Positions 37,696 through 46,325 of a stretch of 64,000 nt of DNA are shown piece after piece; within the stretch, counting starts at the first letter, position 1, and each line of letters starts with the position of its first letter. Below the pieces are notes generated by a model, which saw nothing but the letters and a program-made list of their open reading frames with translations, was not told the origin of the DNA and did not search any database. Origin of the DNA: Acidovorax sp. MR-S7 (lineage in GTDB: Bacteria > Pseudomonadota > Gammaproteobacteria > Burkholderiales > Burkholderiaceae_C); contig NZ_DF238999.1 of the NCBI RefSeq assembly GCF_000400995.2, positions 124,001 through 188,000 of the forward strand, read 5' to 3'. The translations under genes and the position numbers were made by a program.

Positions 37696-39382
37696 GGGCA
37701 GCCTCCGCTGCGGCCAGGCCGGGGGCGGCGGGCGCAGCCTGTGCGCGCTGCCTGAGCCGGCGCGCGGCCCACGCGGCCAGGGCGCCGCCCGCCAGGATGA
37801 ACAGGTCCACGCCCGCCACCGGCCAGTAGCCCGCGCCCAGGGTCTTGAGCAGGTGGTCGCCGGTGGTCACCCAGTTGAGCAGCACGGCGGTCACGGCCAT
37901 GGCGGCCACGGCCCAGCACTGCTCGTGCCACGCCGGGTTCTGGCGGCCCTGCGCCACCGGAGCGCTGCGCACGAAGGCATGTGCCATGGCCGCCACCCAG
38001 CCGGCCCAGAACAGGTACTGCTCCATGTCGCCCCTGTTCTGCAAGCCCCGCGGCCAGCCAGCGGGCAACACGTCGGGCAGCAGCCGGTTGGCGATCAGGA
38101 GGGTGAGCGAGGCCAGCAGCATGCCGGTGACGGTGGTCACGGCCAGCGCATCGACCACGCGCGCGCCCTGGCTGCCCTGCCTGGCATGCTGCTTCTTGCG
38201 CTTTTCCACGAAGAAGATGAAGCCCGTGGCGATGCACACGCAGCCCATCAGCCCGCCCAGCACGTACAGCCAGCGCAGCAGCCAGTGGCGGAAGTGCTGC
38301 AGGTGCAGGCCGGTGAGGAAGGTGTTGACGCTGTCCACCGCGGTGGGCGGCGGGTCCTCGCGCAGCACCTCGCCGGTGCTGGCCTGGAAGTGGATGCCGT
38401 CGCCCACCAGCGCGATGCGGTCGGTGCCCGCGCGGTAGATGCTGACGTAGCCGTTGGCATCGCCCACGTGCTGCAACCCCAGGAAGCCCACCTCGCCCGC
38501 CATGCCCCTGGCGGCCCAGCGGCGCTGGGCCTCGGCCACCATGGCGTCCACCGAGGCCAGCGGCGCGGCCACGCCGGCACGGTCGTGCGGCAGGCCGGTT
38601 TCCTCGGCTTCGAGCTTTTCGTGCAGCTCGTGCAGCGGCTCCAGCTGGGTGTGCGACACCGGGAAGTAGATGCCCGCGAAGATCACCAGCCCGGTGAAGG
38701 CGAAGAAGAAGTGGAACGGCAGCGCCAGCACGCCGGTCATGTTGTGCAGGTCGAGCGTGCTGCGCTGCGCGGCCTTCTTCGGGCGGAAGGTGAAGAACTC
38801 GCGGAAGATCTTACGGTGCATGACCACGCCGCTGACCAGCGCCGCCAGCATCACCAGCGCCGCGAAGCCCACGATCCAGGTGCCCAGGCCCGCCCAGCGC
38901 AGGTTCAGGCTGTAGTGCAGCGGGTAGAAGAACTGGCTGCCGATCTTGAGCCGGTCGTCCGGCAGCGCCGCGCCGCTGCGCGGGTCGATGGTGCGGTTGC
39001 CCCAGACGCCCTGCTCCGGGTCCTTGGCGTTGGGCACCTCGTAGCCCGCGAACAGGCCCAGCACCGGGTCGCGGTGCGTGGTGTAGGCGCCCCAGCGGCG
39101 CACAGTGTCGAAACGCTCGGGCAGCGCGCCGTTGACGCGGTCGCGCATGAAGTCCAGGCTCTGCTTACTGGGCTGCATGTCCTCGAACACCGGCCGCAGC
39201 AGCTTGTCGAACGAGGGCATGGGCTGCGGCGCGAAGCGCGACTGCGGAATCGCCCAGCGGTCGATCTCGCGGTCGAACACCGACAGCGCGCCGAAGAAGA
39301 AGCAGGCCATGAGCACGAAGCCCAGCGCCAGACCGAACCAGGTGTGCAGCCAGGCCATGGCCAGGCGGAAATTCGGGAACAT
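37688..39382 (-). CDS. PepSY-associated transmembrane protein
   Basis: This 564-aa inner-membrane protein of the PepSY_TM family starts MFPNFRLAMAWLHTWFGLAL, with an H-x-W-x-G signature. Membrane segments lie near 10-30, 180-205, 230-255, 360-385 and in the C-terminal third. Periplasmic PepSY-like parts (about 40-170 and 260-350) lie between them. Related proteins (FoxB-like) reduce ferric siderophores in or near the membrane; that is inference here. An upstream Fur-like box and flanking DUF3649 and DUF3325 genes support an iron role. Confidence 0.87.
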   Translation of the reverse strand: MFPNFRLAMAWLHTWFGLALGFVLMACFFFGALSVFDREIDRWAIPQSRFAPQPMPSFDKLLRPVFEDMQPSKQSLDFMRDRVNGALPERFDTVRRWGAYTTHRDPVLGLFAGYEVPNAKDPEQGVWGNRTIDPRSGAALPDDRLKIGSQFFYPLHYSLNLRWAGLGTWIVGFAALVMLAALVSGVVMHRKIFREFFTFRPKKAAQRSTLDLHNMTGVLALPFHFFFAFTGLVIFAGIYFPVSHTQLEPLHELHEKLEAEETGLPHDRAGVAAPLASVDAMVAEAQRRWAARGMAGEVGFLGLQHVGDANGYVSIYRAGTDRIALVGDGIHFQASTGEVLREDPPPTAVDSVNTFLTGLHLQHFRHWLLRWLYVLGGLMGCVCIATGFIFFVEKRKKQHARQGSQGARVVDALAVTTVTGMLLASLTLLIANRLLPDVLPAGWPRGLQNRGDMEQYLFWAGWVAAMAHAFVRSAPVAQGRQNPAWHEQCWAVAAMAVTAVLLNWVTTGDHLLKTLGAGYWPVAGVDLFILAGGALAAWAARRLRQRAQAAPAAPGLAAAEAAHA

Positions 39383-39393
39383 CGCGGCCTCCT

Positions 39394-39696
39394 TCACGCC
39401 AGCACGCCTTGCAGCACCGAGGCTGCCGCCGCCATGAACGCGCCGCCGCCCGCGAGCACGATCCACACGCGGGCCAGGCTGCGGGCCGCGAAGGCCCACA
39501 GGAAAGCCGTCAGGTACACCAGCATGCCCAGGATGCTGACGAGGTGCTCGGCGTCGTGGAAAGGCATGCCCAGCGCGAACAGGCCGGACATCCCCAGGGC
39601 GATGAAGCCCCAGGTGAAGGCGTAGCCGCCCAGCACGGCGGCGGCGATGCGCAGCGCGGCGTGCAGGCGGGGGCGGGTGGCGAGGCTGGCGGTCAT
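39394..39696 (-). CDS. DUF3649 membrane protein
   Basis: This 100-aa protein has three hydrophobic segments (about 13-33, 47-65 and 72-95). MTASLATRPRLHAALRIAAA is the preferred start because the next in-frame Met upstream lies beyond the Fur-like box. It is first in the three-gene iron cluster, 11 bp before the PepSY gene. Confidence 0.82.
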   Translation of the reverse strand: MTASLATRPRLHAALRIAAAVLGGYAFTWGFIALGMSGLFALGMPFHDAEHLVSILGMLVYLTAFLWAFAARSLARVWIVLAGGGAFMAAAASVLQGVLA

Positions 39697-39710
39697 GCGG
39701 GCAAACAGAA

Positions 39711-39732
39711 AATGAGAACTGTTTGCATTATC
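39711..39732 (-). promoter_or_regulatory. Fur-like box upstream of the DUF3649 operon
   Basis: On the minus strand GATAATGCAAAC is followed by AGTTCTCATT. The arms AATGAGAA and TTTGCATT match the Fur repeat around three bases. It lies 14 bp upstream of the first start codon, where Fur-iron would block transcription. Confidence 0.65.
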
Positions 39733-39765
39733 GCGGACATGAGGATCGCATGCCAAATCGCCCTC

Positions 39766-39801
39766 CAGCGCTTTCCCAGCAAGCGCAGGAAGCTATCAAA
39801 A
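39766..39801 (+). repeat. Dispersed hairpin repeat (39.8 kb)
   Basis: CAGCGCTT, TCCCAGC, AAGCGCA, GGAAGCTATCAAAA. It lies just past the murB stop and upstream of the DUF3649 promoter region. Confidence 0.85.
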
Positions 39802-39818
39802 GGAAAGCGGCCGGCGGC

Positions 39819-40895
39819 CTACACCACCACCGGCTCCGGTTCCAGCCGGATGCCGAAGCGCTCGTACACGCTGGTCTGGATGGCCTTGGCCAGCGTCATG
39901 ACCTCGCCGCCGGTCACGCTGTCGCTGCGCGTGCCGCGGTTGACCAGCACCAGCGCCTGCTTCTCGTAGACGCCGGCCTTGCCCACCGTCTTGCCCTTCC
40001 AGCCACAGGCGTCGATGAGCCAGCCCGCGGCCAGCTTGATGGTGCCGTCCGGCAGCGGATAGTGCACGACCTTGGGGTCGCGCGCGATGATGTCCTGGCA
40101 CTGCTCGGGCGTCACCGTGGGGTTCTTAAAGAAGCTGCCGGCGTTGCCCACCACGGCCGGGTCGGGCAGCTTGGCGCGGCGGATCTCGCACACCCAGTCG
40201 AAGATCTGCCGGGCCGTGGGGTGCTCGGTGCCGGCTTCCGCGCGTTTCCTCTCCAGGTCGAGGTAGCCCAGCTCGGGGCGCCATTCCTTGGACAGCCACA
40301 GGCGTACGCGGGTGATGACCGCGCGCCCGGCCAGGCCCATGCCGCGCGGCAAGCCGCTGCCCTCGTGCGGCGCCTGCGGCGCCGCGTGCTTGAAGACCGA
40401 GTCGCGGTAGCCGAAGGCGCACTGCGCCGCGTCGAGCGTGAAGGCGCGGCCCGTGGCCAGGTCGATCGCGTCGAGCGAATGGAAGCGGTCCTGCAGCTCC
40501 ACGCCGTAGGCGCCGATGTTCTGCACGGGCGCCGCGCCCACGGTGCCGGGGATCAGCGCCATGTTCTCCAGGCCGGGGTAGCCCTGCGCCAGCGTCCAGG
40601 CCACGGCCTCGTGCCAGACCTCGCCGGCGCCGGCCTCGACGACCCAGCCCCGGTCGGTTTCCTCCAGCAGGCGCAGGCCCTTGATCTCCATCTTGAGCAC
40701 CACGGGCTTGACGTCGCCCGTCAGCACGATGTTGCTGCCCCCGCCCAGCACGAACAGGGGCTGGCGGACCAGCCGGTGGTCGGCCAGCACGTCGTGCACG
40801 TCCTGCTCCGAGCGCACGCGCACCAGCGTGTGGGCGCGCGCGGCGATGCCGAAGGTGTTGCTGTGCTGCAGGGAGACGTTTTTCTCGACTAACAT
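39819..40895 (-). CDS. murB: UDP-N-acetylenolpyruvoylglucosamine reductase
   Basis: This FAD enzyme uses NADPH to make UDP-N-acetylmuramate for peptidoglycan. The 358-aa product has FAD-binding LGGGSNIVL (about 45-53), IGAYGVEL (about 130-137), catalytic GSFFKNP (about 240-246) and LIDACGWKG near the end. It is the long type I form. The start [17 protein letters not shown] is the normal N-terminus. Confidence 0.95.
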   Translation of the reverse strand: MLVEKNVSLQHSNTFGIAARAHTLVRVRSEQDVHDVLADHRLVRQPLFVLGGGSNIVLTGDVKPVVLKMEIKGLRLLEETDRGWVVEAGAGEVWHEAVAWTLAQGYPGLENMALIPGTVGAAPVQNIGAYGVELQDRFHSLDAIDLATGRAFTLDAAQCAFGYRDSVFKHAAPQAPHEGSGLPRGMGLAGRAVITRVRLWLSKEWRPELGYLDLERKRAEAGTEHPTARQIFDWVCEIRRAKLPDPAVVGNAGSFFKNPTVTPEQCQDIIARDPKVVHYPLPDGTIKLAAGWLIDACGWKGKTVGKAGVYEKQALVLVNRGTRSDSVTGGEVMTLAKAIQTSVYERFGIRLEPEPVVV

Positions 40896-40961
40896 CGGCC
40901 GGATTGTCGCACCCCGCCTTCGCGGAGCGCGGGTTTGTACCGAGTAGCCGAGAGTTCCGCC

Positions 40962-41447
40962 ATGCCGTCTTTTGATACCGTCTGTGAAGCCAACTTCGTC
41001 GAAGTGAAGAACGCCGTGGAGAACACCGCCAAGGAGATCGGCACGCGCTTCGACTTCAAGGGCACCTCCGCCGCCGTGGAGCTGAAGGACAAGGAAATCA
41101 CCCTGTTCGGCGACGCCGAGTTCCAGCTGCAGCAGGTCGAGGAAATCCTGCGGGGCAAGCTCACCAAGCGCAGCGTGGACGTGCGCTTCCTCGACGTGCA
41201 AAAGCCCCAGAAGATCGGCGGCGACAAGCTCAAGCAGCTGGTGAAGGTCAAGAACGGCATCGACAGCGAGCAGGCCAAGAAGATCCAGAAGCTCATCAAG
41301 GAAAGCAAGCTCAAGCTGCAGGCCGCCATCCAGGAGGACAAGGTGCGCGTCACCGGCGCCAAGCGCGACGACCTGCAGGCCGCCATGGCGCTGATCCGCA
41401 AGGAAGTGGCCGACCTGCCGCTGACCTTCGACAACTTCCGCGACTAG
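40962..41447 (+). CDS. yajQ: YajQ family nucleotide-binding protein
   Basis: This 161-aa protein of the DUF520 family starts [19 protein letters not shown]. Two ferredoxin-like halves are seen, with TRFDFKGT near 28 and [17 protein letters not shown] near 128. Family members bind nucleic acid or nucleotides, and in Xanthomonas and Pseudomonas a YajQ protein binds cyclic di-GMP. It is divergent from murB and 15 bp upstream of the aspartic protease gene, with which it may be cotranscribed. Confidence 0.94.
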   Translation: MPSFDTVCEANFVEVKNAVENTAKEIGTRFDFKGTSAAVELKDKEITLFGDAEFQLQQVEEILRGKLTKRSVDVRFLDVQKPQKIGGDKLKQLVKVKNGIDSEQAKKIQKLIKESKLKLQAAIQEDKVRVTGAKRDDLQAAMALIRKEVADLPLTFDNFRD

Positions 41448-41462
41448 CGCCCGGCGGGTTCC

Positions 41463-42095
41463 ATGCGCGCGCCCTTCCTCGCCGCAATGCTCTCGCTGGC
41501 AGCGATGGCGGCGCATGCGCAGAACGTGGCGCTGGCGGGCATCCTGGGCAGCAAGGCGCTGCTGGTGGTCGATGGCGGCACGCCGCGCGCCGTCGCGGCG
41601 GGCGAGGCGCACCAGGGCGTGCGCGTGGTCTCCGTGAGCCAGGGCGAGGCGGTGGTGGACGTGGACGGCGGCCGCCGCACGCTGCGCCTGGGCGAGGCGC
41701 CGGTGAGCGTGGCCACGCCGGGCGCGGGCCAGCGCCTGGTGCTCAAGGCCGATGCGCGCGGGCACTTCGTCAACACCGGATTCATCAACGGGCGCGTCAT
41801 GCAGTACATGGTGGACACCGGCGCCTCCACGGTCGCCATCGGCCTGCCCGAAGCGCAGCGCATGGGCCTGAAGGCCGAGAACGGCCAGCCCGTGCTCATG
41901 AGCACCGCCAACGGCACGGCCCAGGGCTGGCGCGTGCGGCTCGACTCCGTGCGCGCCGGCACGCTGGAGCTGCGCGGCGTGGACGCCATCGTCACGCCAC
42001 AGCCCATGCCCTACGTGCTGCTGGGCAACAGCTTCCTGCGCGCCTTCGAGATGAGCCGCGCTGGCGACGAGATGGTGCTGCAGCAACGCCCCTGA
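41463..42095 (+). CDS. Exported retropepsin-like (clan AA) aspartic protease
   Basis: This 210-aa protein has a signal peptide (about 1-19, ending AHA). An aspartic-protease domain carries the active-site MVDTGAST (116-123) and a flap-like region, ending LLGNSFLRAFE (about 186-196). It resembles the TIGR02281 group of single-domain enzymes that would act as homodimers in the periplasm. It is 15 bp after yajQ and 5 bp before the HD-like gene, probably one operon. Confidence 0.88.
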   Translation: MRAPFLAAMLSLAAMAAHAQNVALAGILGSKALLVVDGGTPRAVAAGEAHQGVRVVSVSQGEAVVDVDGGRRTLRLGEAPVSVATPGAGQRLVLKADARGHFVNTGFINGRVMQYMVDTGASTVAIGLPEAQRMGLKAENGQPVLMSTANGTAQGWRVRLDSVRAGTLELRGVDAIVTPQPMPYVLLGNSFLRAFEMSRAGDEMVLQQRP

Positions 42096-42100
42096 AAACC

Positions 42101-43093
42101 ATGTCCGCCCTGCCCCAGCCCCATGGCGCCGAGCCGCCCGACAGCGAATACGAGGACCTGCTCGGCCAGTGGTCGGACCTGGAGTCGGCCCTGTCCATGC
42201 TGCTGGCGCGGCCTGCGCAGGCGCAGGACTTCACGGCCAAGGTGCGCCAGTGCGACCGCTGGCTGCAGGACCTGGTGGCGCACGACATCGACGCCGCGCT
42301 GTACCTCATGTTCCAGCTCGCCACCACCTCCACGGTGGGCTACAGCGCCTCACACGCGCTGGTCTGCGGCACGCTGTGCCACATCCTGGCGCAGGAGCTG
42401 GCGCTGCCGCCGCACGAGCGCGACAGCCTGGTGCGCGCGGCGTTCACCATGAACATCGGCATGACGGCGCTGCAGGACGAACTGGCCGCGCAGCGCGAGC
42501 CGCTCACGGCGCAGCAGCAGCAGGACGTGGCCCGCCATCCGCAGGCCGGCATGGACATGCTGGAGGAGCTGCATGTCACCGACGATCTCTGGCTGGACGT
42601 GGTGGCGCAGCACCACGCGCCGCTGCCCGAGAGCGCGCCGCTCGCCTCCCTGCCCGCGCAGGAGCGGCTCAACCGCATCCTCGGCACCATCGACCGCTAC
42701 GCCGCCATGATCAGCCCGCGCAAGTCGCGCGCGGGCAAGAGCGCCACCGACTCGGTGCGCGCCATCGTGGGCCAGGACGACGAGCAGCGTGACGAAGTGA
42801 GCCTCACGCTGGTGCGCACCGTGGGCCTGTGCCCGCCCGGCACCTTCGTGCGCCTGGACAACGGCGAAACCGCCGTGGTGCTGCGCCGGAGCGAGAAAGC
42901 CAACTTTCCGCTGGTGGCCAGCCTGCTCGACGCCAAGGGCGAAGCGCTGGGCACCCCGGCGCTCTACCACACGGTGCGCGGCCGGCCGCGCATCCAGTCG
43001 GCGCTGGCGCGTTCGGCGGTCACGGTGGAACTGAGCCACCGCACCATGGTGCGCATCGGCCTGTATGCCGCGCACCGCGCAAACACGCTCTAG
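42101..43093 (+). CDS. Degenerate HD-GYP-like protein
   Basis: This 330-aa protein aligns with HD-GYP phosphodiesterase halves by pattern. A segment HALVCGTLCHILAQEL (about 87-102) replaces H..HD. MNIGMTALQD (about 120-129) stands where HDxGKxxIPD is expected. HPQAGMDMLEELHVTDD and VAQHH (about 148-175) follow. The key metal-binding HD and the GYP are missing, so cyclic di-GMP hydrolysis is unlikely. A C-terminal beta-rich part (about 235-330) resembles the extension of some HD-GYP proteins. It may be a receptor or scaffold. Confidence 0.7.
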   Translation: MSALPQPHGAEPPDSEYEDLLGQWSDLESALSMLLARPAQAQDFTAKVRQCDRWLQDLVAHDIDAALYLMFQLATTSTVGYSASHALVCGTLCHILAQELALPPHERDSLVRAAFTMNIGMTALQDELAAQREPLTAQQQQDVARHPQAGMDMLEELHVTDDLWLDVVAQHHAPLPESAPLASLPAQERLNRILGTIDRYAAMISPRKSRAGKSATDSVRAIVGQDDEQRDEVSLTLVRTVGLCPPGTFVRLDNGETAVVLRRSEKANFPLVASLLDAKGEALGTPALYHTVRGRPRIQSALARSAVTVELSHRTMVRIGLYAAHRANTL

Positions 43094-43096
43094 GCC

Positions 43097-43729
43097 CTAG
43101 GCCTTTTTCCTGGCGCCCAGGCGCGACTCCTTGCCCTGCATCAGCCGCTTGATGTTCTCCTTGTGCCGCCAGGCCAGCAGGCCGGACATCACGGCGATGG
43201 CCAGGCCCACGCGCGCATCGGTGTACCAGGCCACGCCGCCGCCGAGCACGTAGAAGAACGGCGCGAACACGGCCGCCACCAGCGAGGCCAGCGACGAGTA
43301 GCGGAAGAACACGGCGATGATGACCCAGGTGAGCAGCGTGGCCAGCCCCAGCCAGCCGCTGATGCCCAGCAGCACGCCCAGCGCCGTCGCCACGCCCTTG
43401 CCGCCCTGGAAGCGGAAGAACACCGGCCACAGGTGGCCCAGGAAGGCGGCCAGGCCCACCAGGGCCATCGTGCCCTCCTCCAGCCCGTAGGGTGCGCCGA
43501 ACCAGCGCACCAGCGCCACCGGCAGCCAGCCCTTGGCCGCGTCGAACAGCAGCGTGACGGCCGCGGCCGCCTTGGAGCCGGATCGCAGCACGTTGGTGGC
43601 GCCGGGATTCTTGCTGCCGTAGGTGCGCGGATCGGACAGCCCCATCACGCGGCTCACGATAACGGCGAACGACAGGGAGCCCAGCAGGTAGGCGGCCACG
43701 GTGGCGAGAAGGGAATACACGGCGGTCAA
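43097..43729 (-). CDS. plsY: Acyl-phosphate:glycerol-3-phosphate acyltransferase
   Basis: This inner-membrane enzyme makes lysophosphatidate from acyl-phosphate and glycerol-3-phosphate. The 210-aa product has the three PlsY motifs: [14 protein letters not shown] (about 17-30), SKNPGATN (about 39-46) and [11 protein letters not shown] (about 105-115). Five membrane segments are seen. It is convergent with the HD-like gene, with 3 bp between the two coding ends. Confidence 0.94.
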   Translation of the reverse strand: MTAVYSLLATVAAYLLGSLSFAVIVSRVMGLSDPRTYGSKNPGATNVLRSGSKAAAAVTLLFDAAKGWLPVALVRWFGAPYGLEEGTMALVGLAAFLGHLWPVFFRFQGGKGVATALGVLLGISGWLGLATLLTWVIIAVFFRYSSLASLVAAVFAPFFYVLGGGVAWYTDARVGLAIAVMSGLLAWRHKENIKRLMQGKESRLGARKKA

Positions 43730-43760
43730 GGCAGATCCTCGGTTGTTCTTTTGCGGCGGC

Positions 43761-44261
43761 CTATTCTGCCAGCGCGCACTGCACCGGCCGCGCTCCCAGC
43801 AGCCGCACGCACGCCTGCGGATCGAGCTGCACCAGGAAGCCCCGCCGCCCGCCGTTGATGGCGATGCGAGGCAGCTGCAGGATGCTCTCCTCGATGAACA
43901 CCGGCATCTGCTTGCGCGTGCCGAAGGGCGAAGTGCCGCCCACCAGGTAGCCGCTGTGGCGGTTGGCCACCTCGGGCTTGCAGGGCTCCACGCTCTTGGC
44001 GCCGATCTGCCGCGCGAGGTTCTTGGTGGAGACCTTGCAGTCGCCGTGCATGAGCACGATGAGCGGCTTGGCGTCCTGGTCCTGCATCACCAGCGTCTTG
44101 ACCACCGTGTGCTCGTCGAGCCCGAGCTGCCGCGCGGACTCCCCCGTGCCGCCATGCTCCACATAGTCGTAAGGGTGCTCGCTGAACTCCACGCCGTGGG
44201 CGCGCAGCATCTGCGTGGCGGGGGTTTCGCTGACGTGCGCAGTCTTGTCTTTCTTTGCCAT
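43761..44261 (-). CDS. ybaK: Cys-tRNA(Pro)/Cys-tRNA(Cys) deacylase YbaK
   Basis: This 166-aa trans-editing enzyme hydrolyses mischarged Cys-tRNA(Pro). The YbaK domain shows VVKTLVMQD near 53, and [20 protein letters not shown] (about 94-113) with the conserved GGxSPFG. It is followed by plsY 31 bp downstream on the same strand. Confidence 0.92.
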   Translation of the reverse strand: MAKKDKTAHVSETPATQMLRAHGVEFSEHPYDYVEHGGTGESARQLGLDEHTVVKTLVMQDQDAKPLIVLMHGDCKVSTKNLARQIGAKSVEPCKPEVANRHSGYLVGGTSPFGTRKQMPVFIEESILQLPRIAINGGRRGFLVQLDPQACVRLLGARPVQCALAE

Positions 44262-44267
44262 TCTTCA

Positions 44268-44311
44268 AAAACAATAGCTGCCCGCGCTGGATGGACGGGC
44301 GCTAGAGCCTA
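44268..44311 (-). repeat. Dispersed hairpin repeat, reverse orientation (44.3 kb)
   Basis: On the minus strand: TAGCGCCCGTCCATC, CAGCGCG, GGCAGCTATTG, then TTTTTG. It lies just upstream of ybaK and past the tas stop. Confidence 0.8.
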
Positions 44312-44326
44312 TTTTTTCCCTTCGAC

Positions 44327-45388
44327 TCACTGCGCCGGATCGCGCATCTCCCAGCGCACCGCGTCGATCGCGGCCAGCAGTTCGGGCGAGAGCTTCGTGC
44401 TCCAGGCGTCGAGGTCTTCGTCCAATTGCGCGAGCGAGGTCACGCCGATGATGGTGCTGGCCACGCGCCAGTTCTGGTAACAGAAGGCCAGCGCCATCTG
44501 CGTGGGCGACAGGCCGTGGTCGCGCGCGAGCTGGTTATAGCGGCGCGCGGCAGCCAGCGCCTCGGGGCGGCCCCAGCGCTGCTTGCGCACCGATTCGTAG
44601 CGCGCGATGCGCGCCTCCTGCGGCGCGCCGGGGTCGGTGGGCGCGTGCCGGTCGTACTTGCCGGTGAGCAGGCCGAAGCCCACGGGCGAATAGGCCAGCA
44701 GCGAGACATTCAAGCGGTGGCAGGTTTCGTCCATCGCGTTTTCCCAGCTGCGGTTGAGCAGGCAGTACGGATTCTGCACCGCAGCGACGCGCGGCAGGCC
44801 GTGGGCTTCGGCCAGGCGCACGAACTCGTGCACGCCGTAGGGCGTCTCGTTCGAGAGGCCGACATAGCGCACCTTGCCCGCCTTCACCAGGCCGGCCAGC
44901 GCCTCCAGCTGCTCGCGGATCGGCGTGGTGCTGACTTCCTTGGCCGGGTCGTAGTAGAGGTTGCCGAACGCGGGCACGTGCCGCTCGGGCCAGTGGATCT
45001 GGTAGAGGTCGATCACGTCGGTCTGCAGGCGCCGCAGGCTAGCGTCGCACGAGGCCGCGATGTCGGCCGCCGTCATCCCTTTGCCTTCGCGGATCCACGG
45101 CATGCCGCGCGAGGGGCCGGCCACCTTGGTGGCGAGCACGATCCGCGCGCGCATGCCGGGGCGCGCGCTGAGCCACCGGCCGATGATGGTTTCGGTGGCG
45201 CCATAGGTCTCGGCGCGTGCGGGCACGGCGTACATCTCGGCCGTGTCGAGGAAGTTCACGCCGCGCTCCACGGCGCGGTCGAGGATGGCGTGGGCGTGCG
45301 GCTCATCGACTTGCTCGCCGAAGGTCATGGTGCCCAGGCAGATGGGGGAAACGTGCAGATCGCTTTGGCCGAGGGGGACGGTATTCAT
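44327..45388 (-). CDS. tas: Aldo/keto reductase, Tas-like
   Basis: This 353-aa NADPH-dependent oxidoreductase has a TIM-barrel. The start MNTVPLGQSDLHVSPICLGTM and length match E. coli Tas (346 aa). Catalytic residues fall in FLDTAEMY (Asp, Tyr), LATKVAG (Lys) and YQIHWPER (His). The physiological substrate is unknown. It is followed by the repeat and ybaK. Confidence 0.9.
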   Translation of the reverse strand: MNTVPLGQSDLHVSPICLGTMTFGEQVDEPHAHAILDRAVERGVNFLDTAEMYAVPARAETYGATETIIGRWLSARPGMRARIVLATKVAGPSRGMPWIREGKGMTAADIAASCDASLRRLQTDVIDLYQIHWPERHVPAFGNLYYDPAKEVSTTPIREQLEALAGLVKAGKVRYVGLSNETPYGVHEFVRLAEAHGLPRVAAVQNPYCLLNRSWENAMDETCHRLNVSLLAYSPVGFGLLTGKYDRHAPTDPGAPQEARIARYESVRKQRWGRPEALAAARRYNQLARDHGLSPTQMALAFCYQNWRVASTIIGVTSLAQLDEDLDAWSTKLSPELLAAIDAVRWEMRDPAQ

Positions 45389-45430
45389 GCGCGCGAGTGT
45401 ACGGATTCGGCACATCGCGCGCTCATCGCG

Positions 45431-46306
45431 TCACGGCAGTCCCCACACGCCGCGCAGCACAGACAGCGCTGCGACGGTGGCCGGGTCGTGCTCGGCCGCG
45501 CGCGGGTAGATGAAGCCGAGCTGCGCGCCCACGCGGGCATGGGGCCAGACCACGACCTCGCCCTGCTCGCTGGCGGGCAGGGCTACGTCCTCGCGCAGCA
45601 GGGCCAGGCCCACGCCCGCGCGCACCAGGGGCAGCGCGGGCTCGTCGGATTCGATCACCTGGCGCGGCGCGAGGCCCTGGCGCGCGAACACGTCCTTGAG
45701 CAGCGTCTGCACGTGGTGCTGCGCGGGCGCGCCGATCCATGGCAGGGCCGCGATGTCGCGCCAGCCCGCGTGCAGCAGCTGCGCGCGCAGGGCCGCGGGG
45801 CCGGCGATGCGGTAGTGCTGCGTCTGCAGCGCCAGGCCCGCCACCTCGCGCGGGATGTGCGGGCCGATGTAGAACGTGGCCTGCAGCAGGCCGGCCGCCA
45901 CCTGCTCGCGCAGCTCCTCGGCCGCGCCGCCGCGCGTCTTGATCTCCAGCAGCGGCAGCGTGCGCACCAGGCCGCCGAGCAGCGAGCCCAGACGCAGGGC
46001 ATCCGGGTCGGCCACGGTGCCGATGGCGAAGCTGCCCGTCACTTCGCCCTGCAGCTCGCGCGCGCGGCCTTGCAGGCGGCCCGCGGCGGTGAGCACCTCC
46101 TCGGCCTCGGCCAGCAGCGCCTCGCCCGCGCGCGTGAGGCTGATGCGGCCCGGGCGGCGGTCGAACAGGGCCACGCCCAGCTCTTCCTCCAGCGCCTTGA
46201 TCTGCGCGGTGATCGCAGGTTGCGTGAGGTGCAGCGCCTCGGCCGTGCGCGTCACGTTGCCGAGCTTGGCGGCGGTGACGAAGGCGCGTACCTGGTAGAT
46301 CTCCAT
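45431..46306 (-). CDS. LysR family transcriptional regulator
   Basis: This 291-aa regulator starts MEIYQVRAFVTAAKLGNVTR, with helix-turn-helix ALHLTQPAITAQIKALEEEL (about 23-42). It lies 19 bp downstream of the ABC ATPase gene on the same strand, so it may be cotranscribed with and regulate the importer. The effector is not predictable. Confidence 0.9.
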   Translation of the reverse strand: MEIYQVRAFVTAAKLGNVTRTAEALHLTQPAITAQIKALEEELGVALFDRRPGRISLTRAGEALLAEAEEVLTAAGRLQGRARELQGEVTGSFAIGTVADPDALRLGSLLGGLVRTLPLLEIKTRGGAAEELREQVAAGLLQATFYIGPHIPREVAGLALQTQHYRIAGPAALRAQLLHAGWRDIAALPWIGAPAQHHVQTLLKDVFARQGLAPRQVIESDEPALPLVRAGVGLALLREDVALPASEQGEVVVWPHARVGAQLGFIYPRAAEHDPATVAALSVLRGVWGLP

Positions 46307-46325
46307 GCCGCCGAGCGTAACGCGC

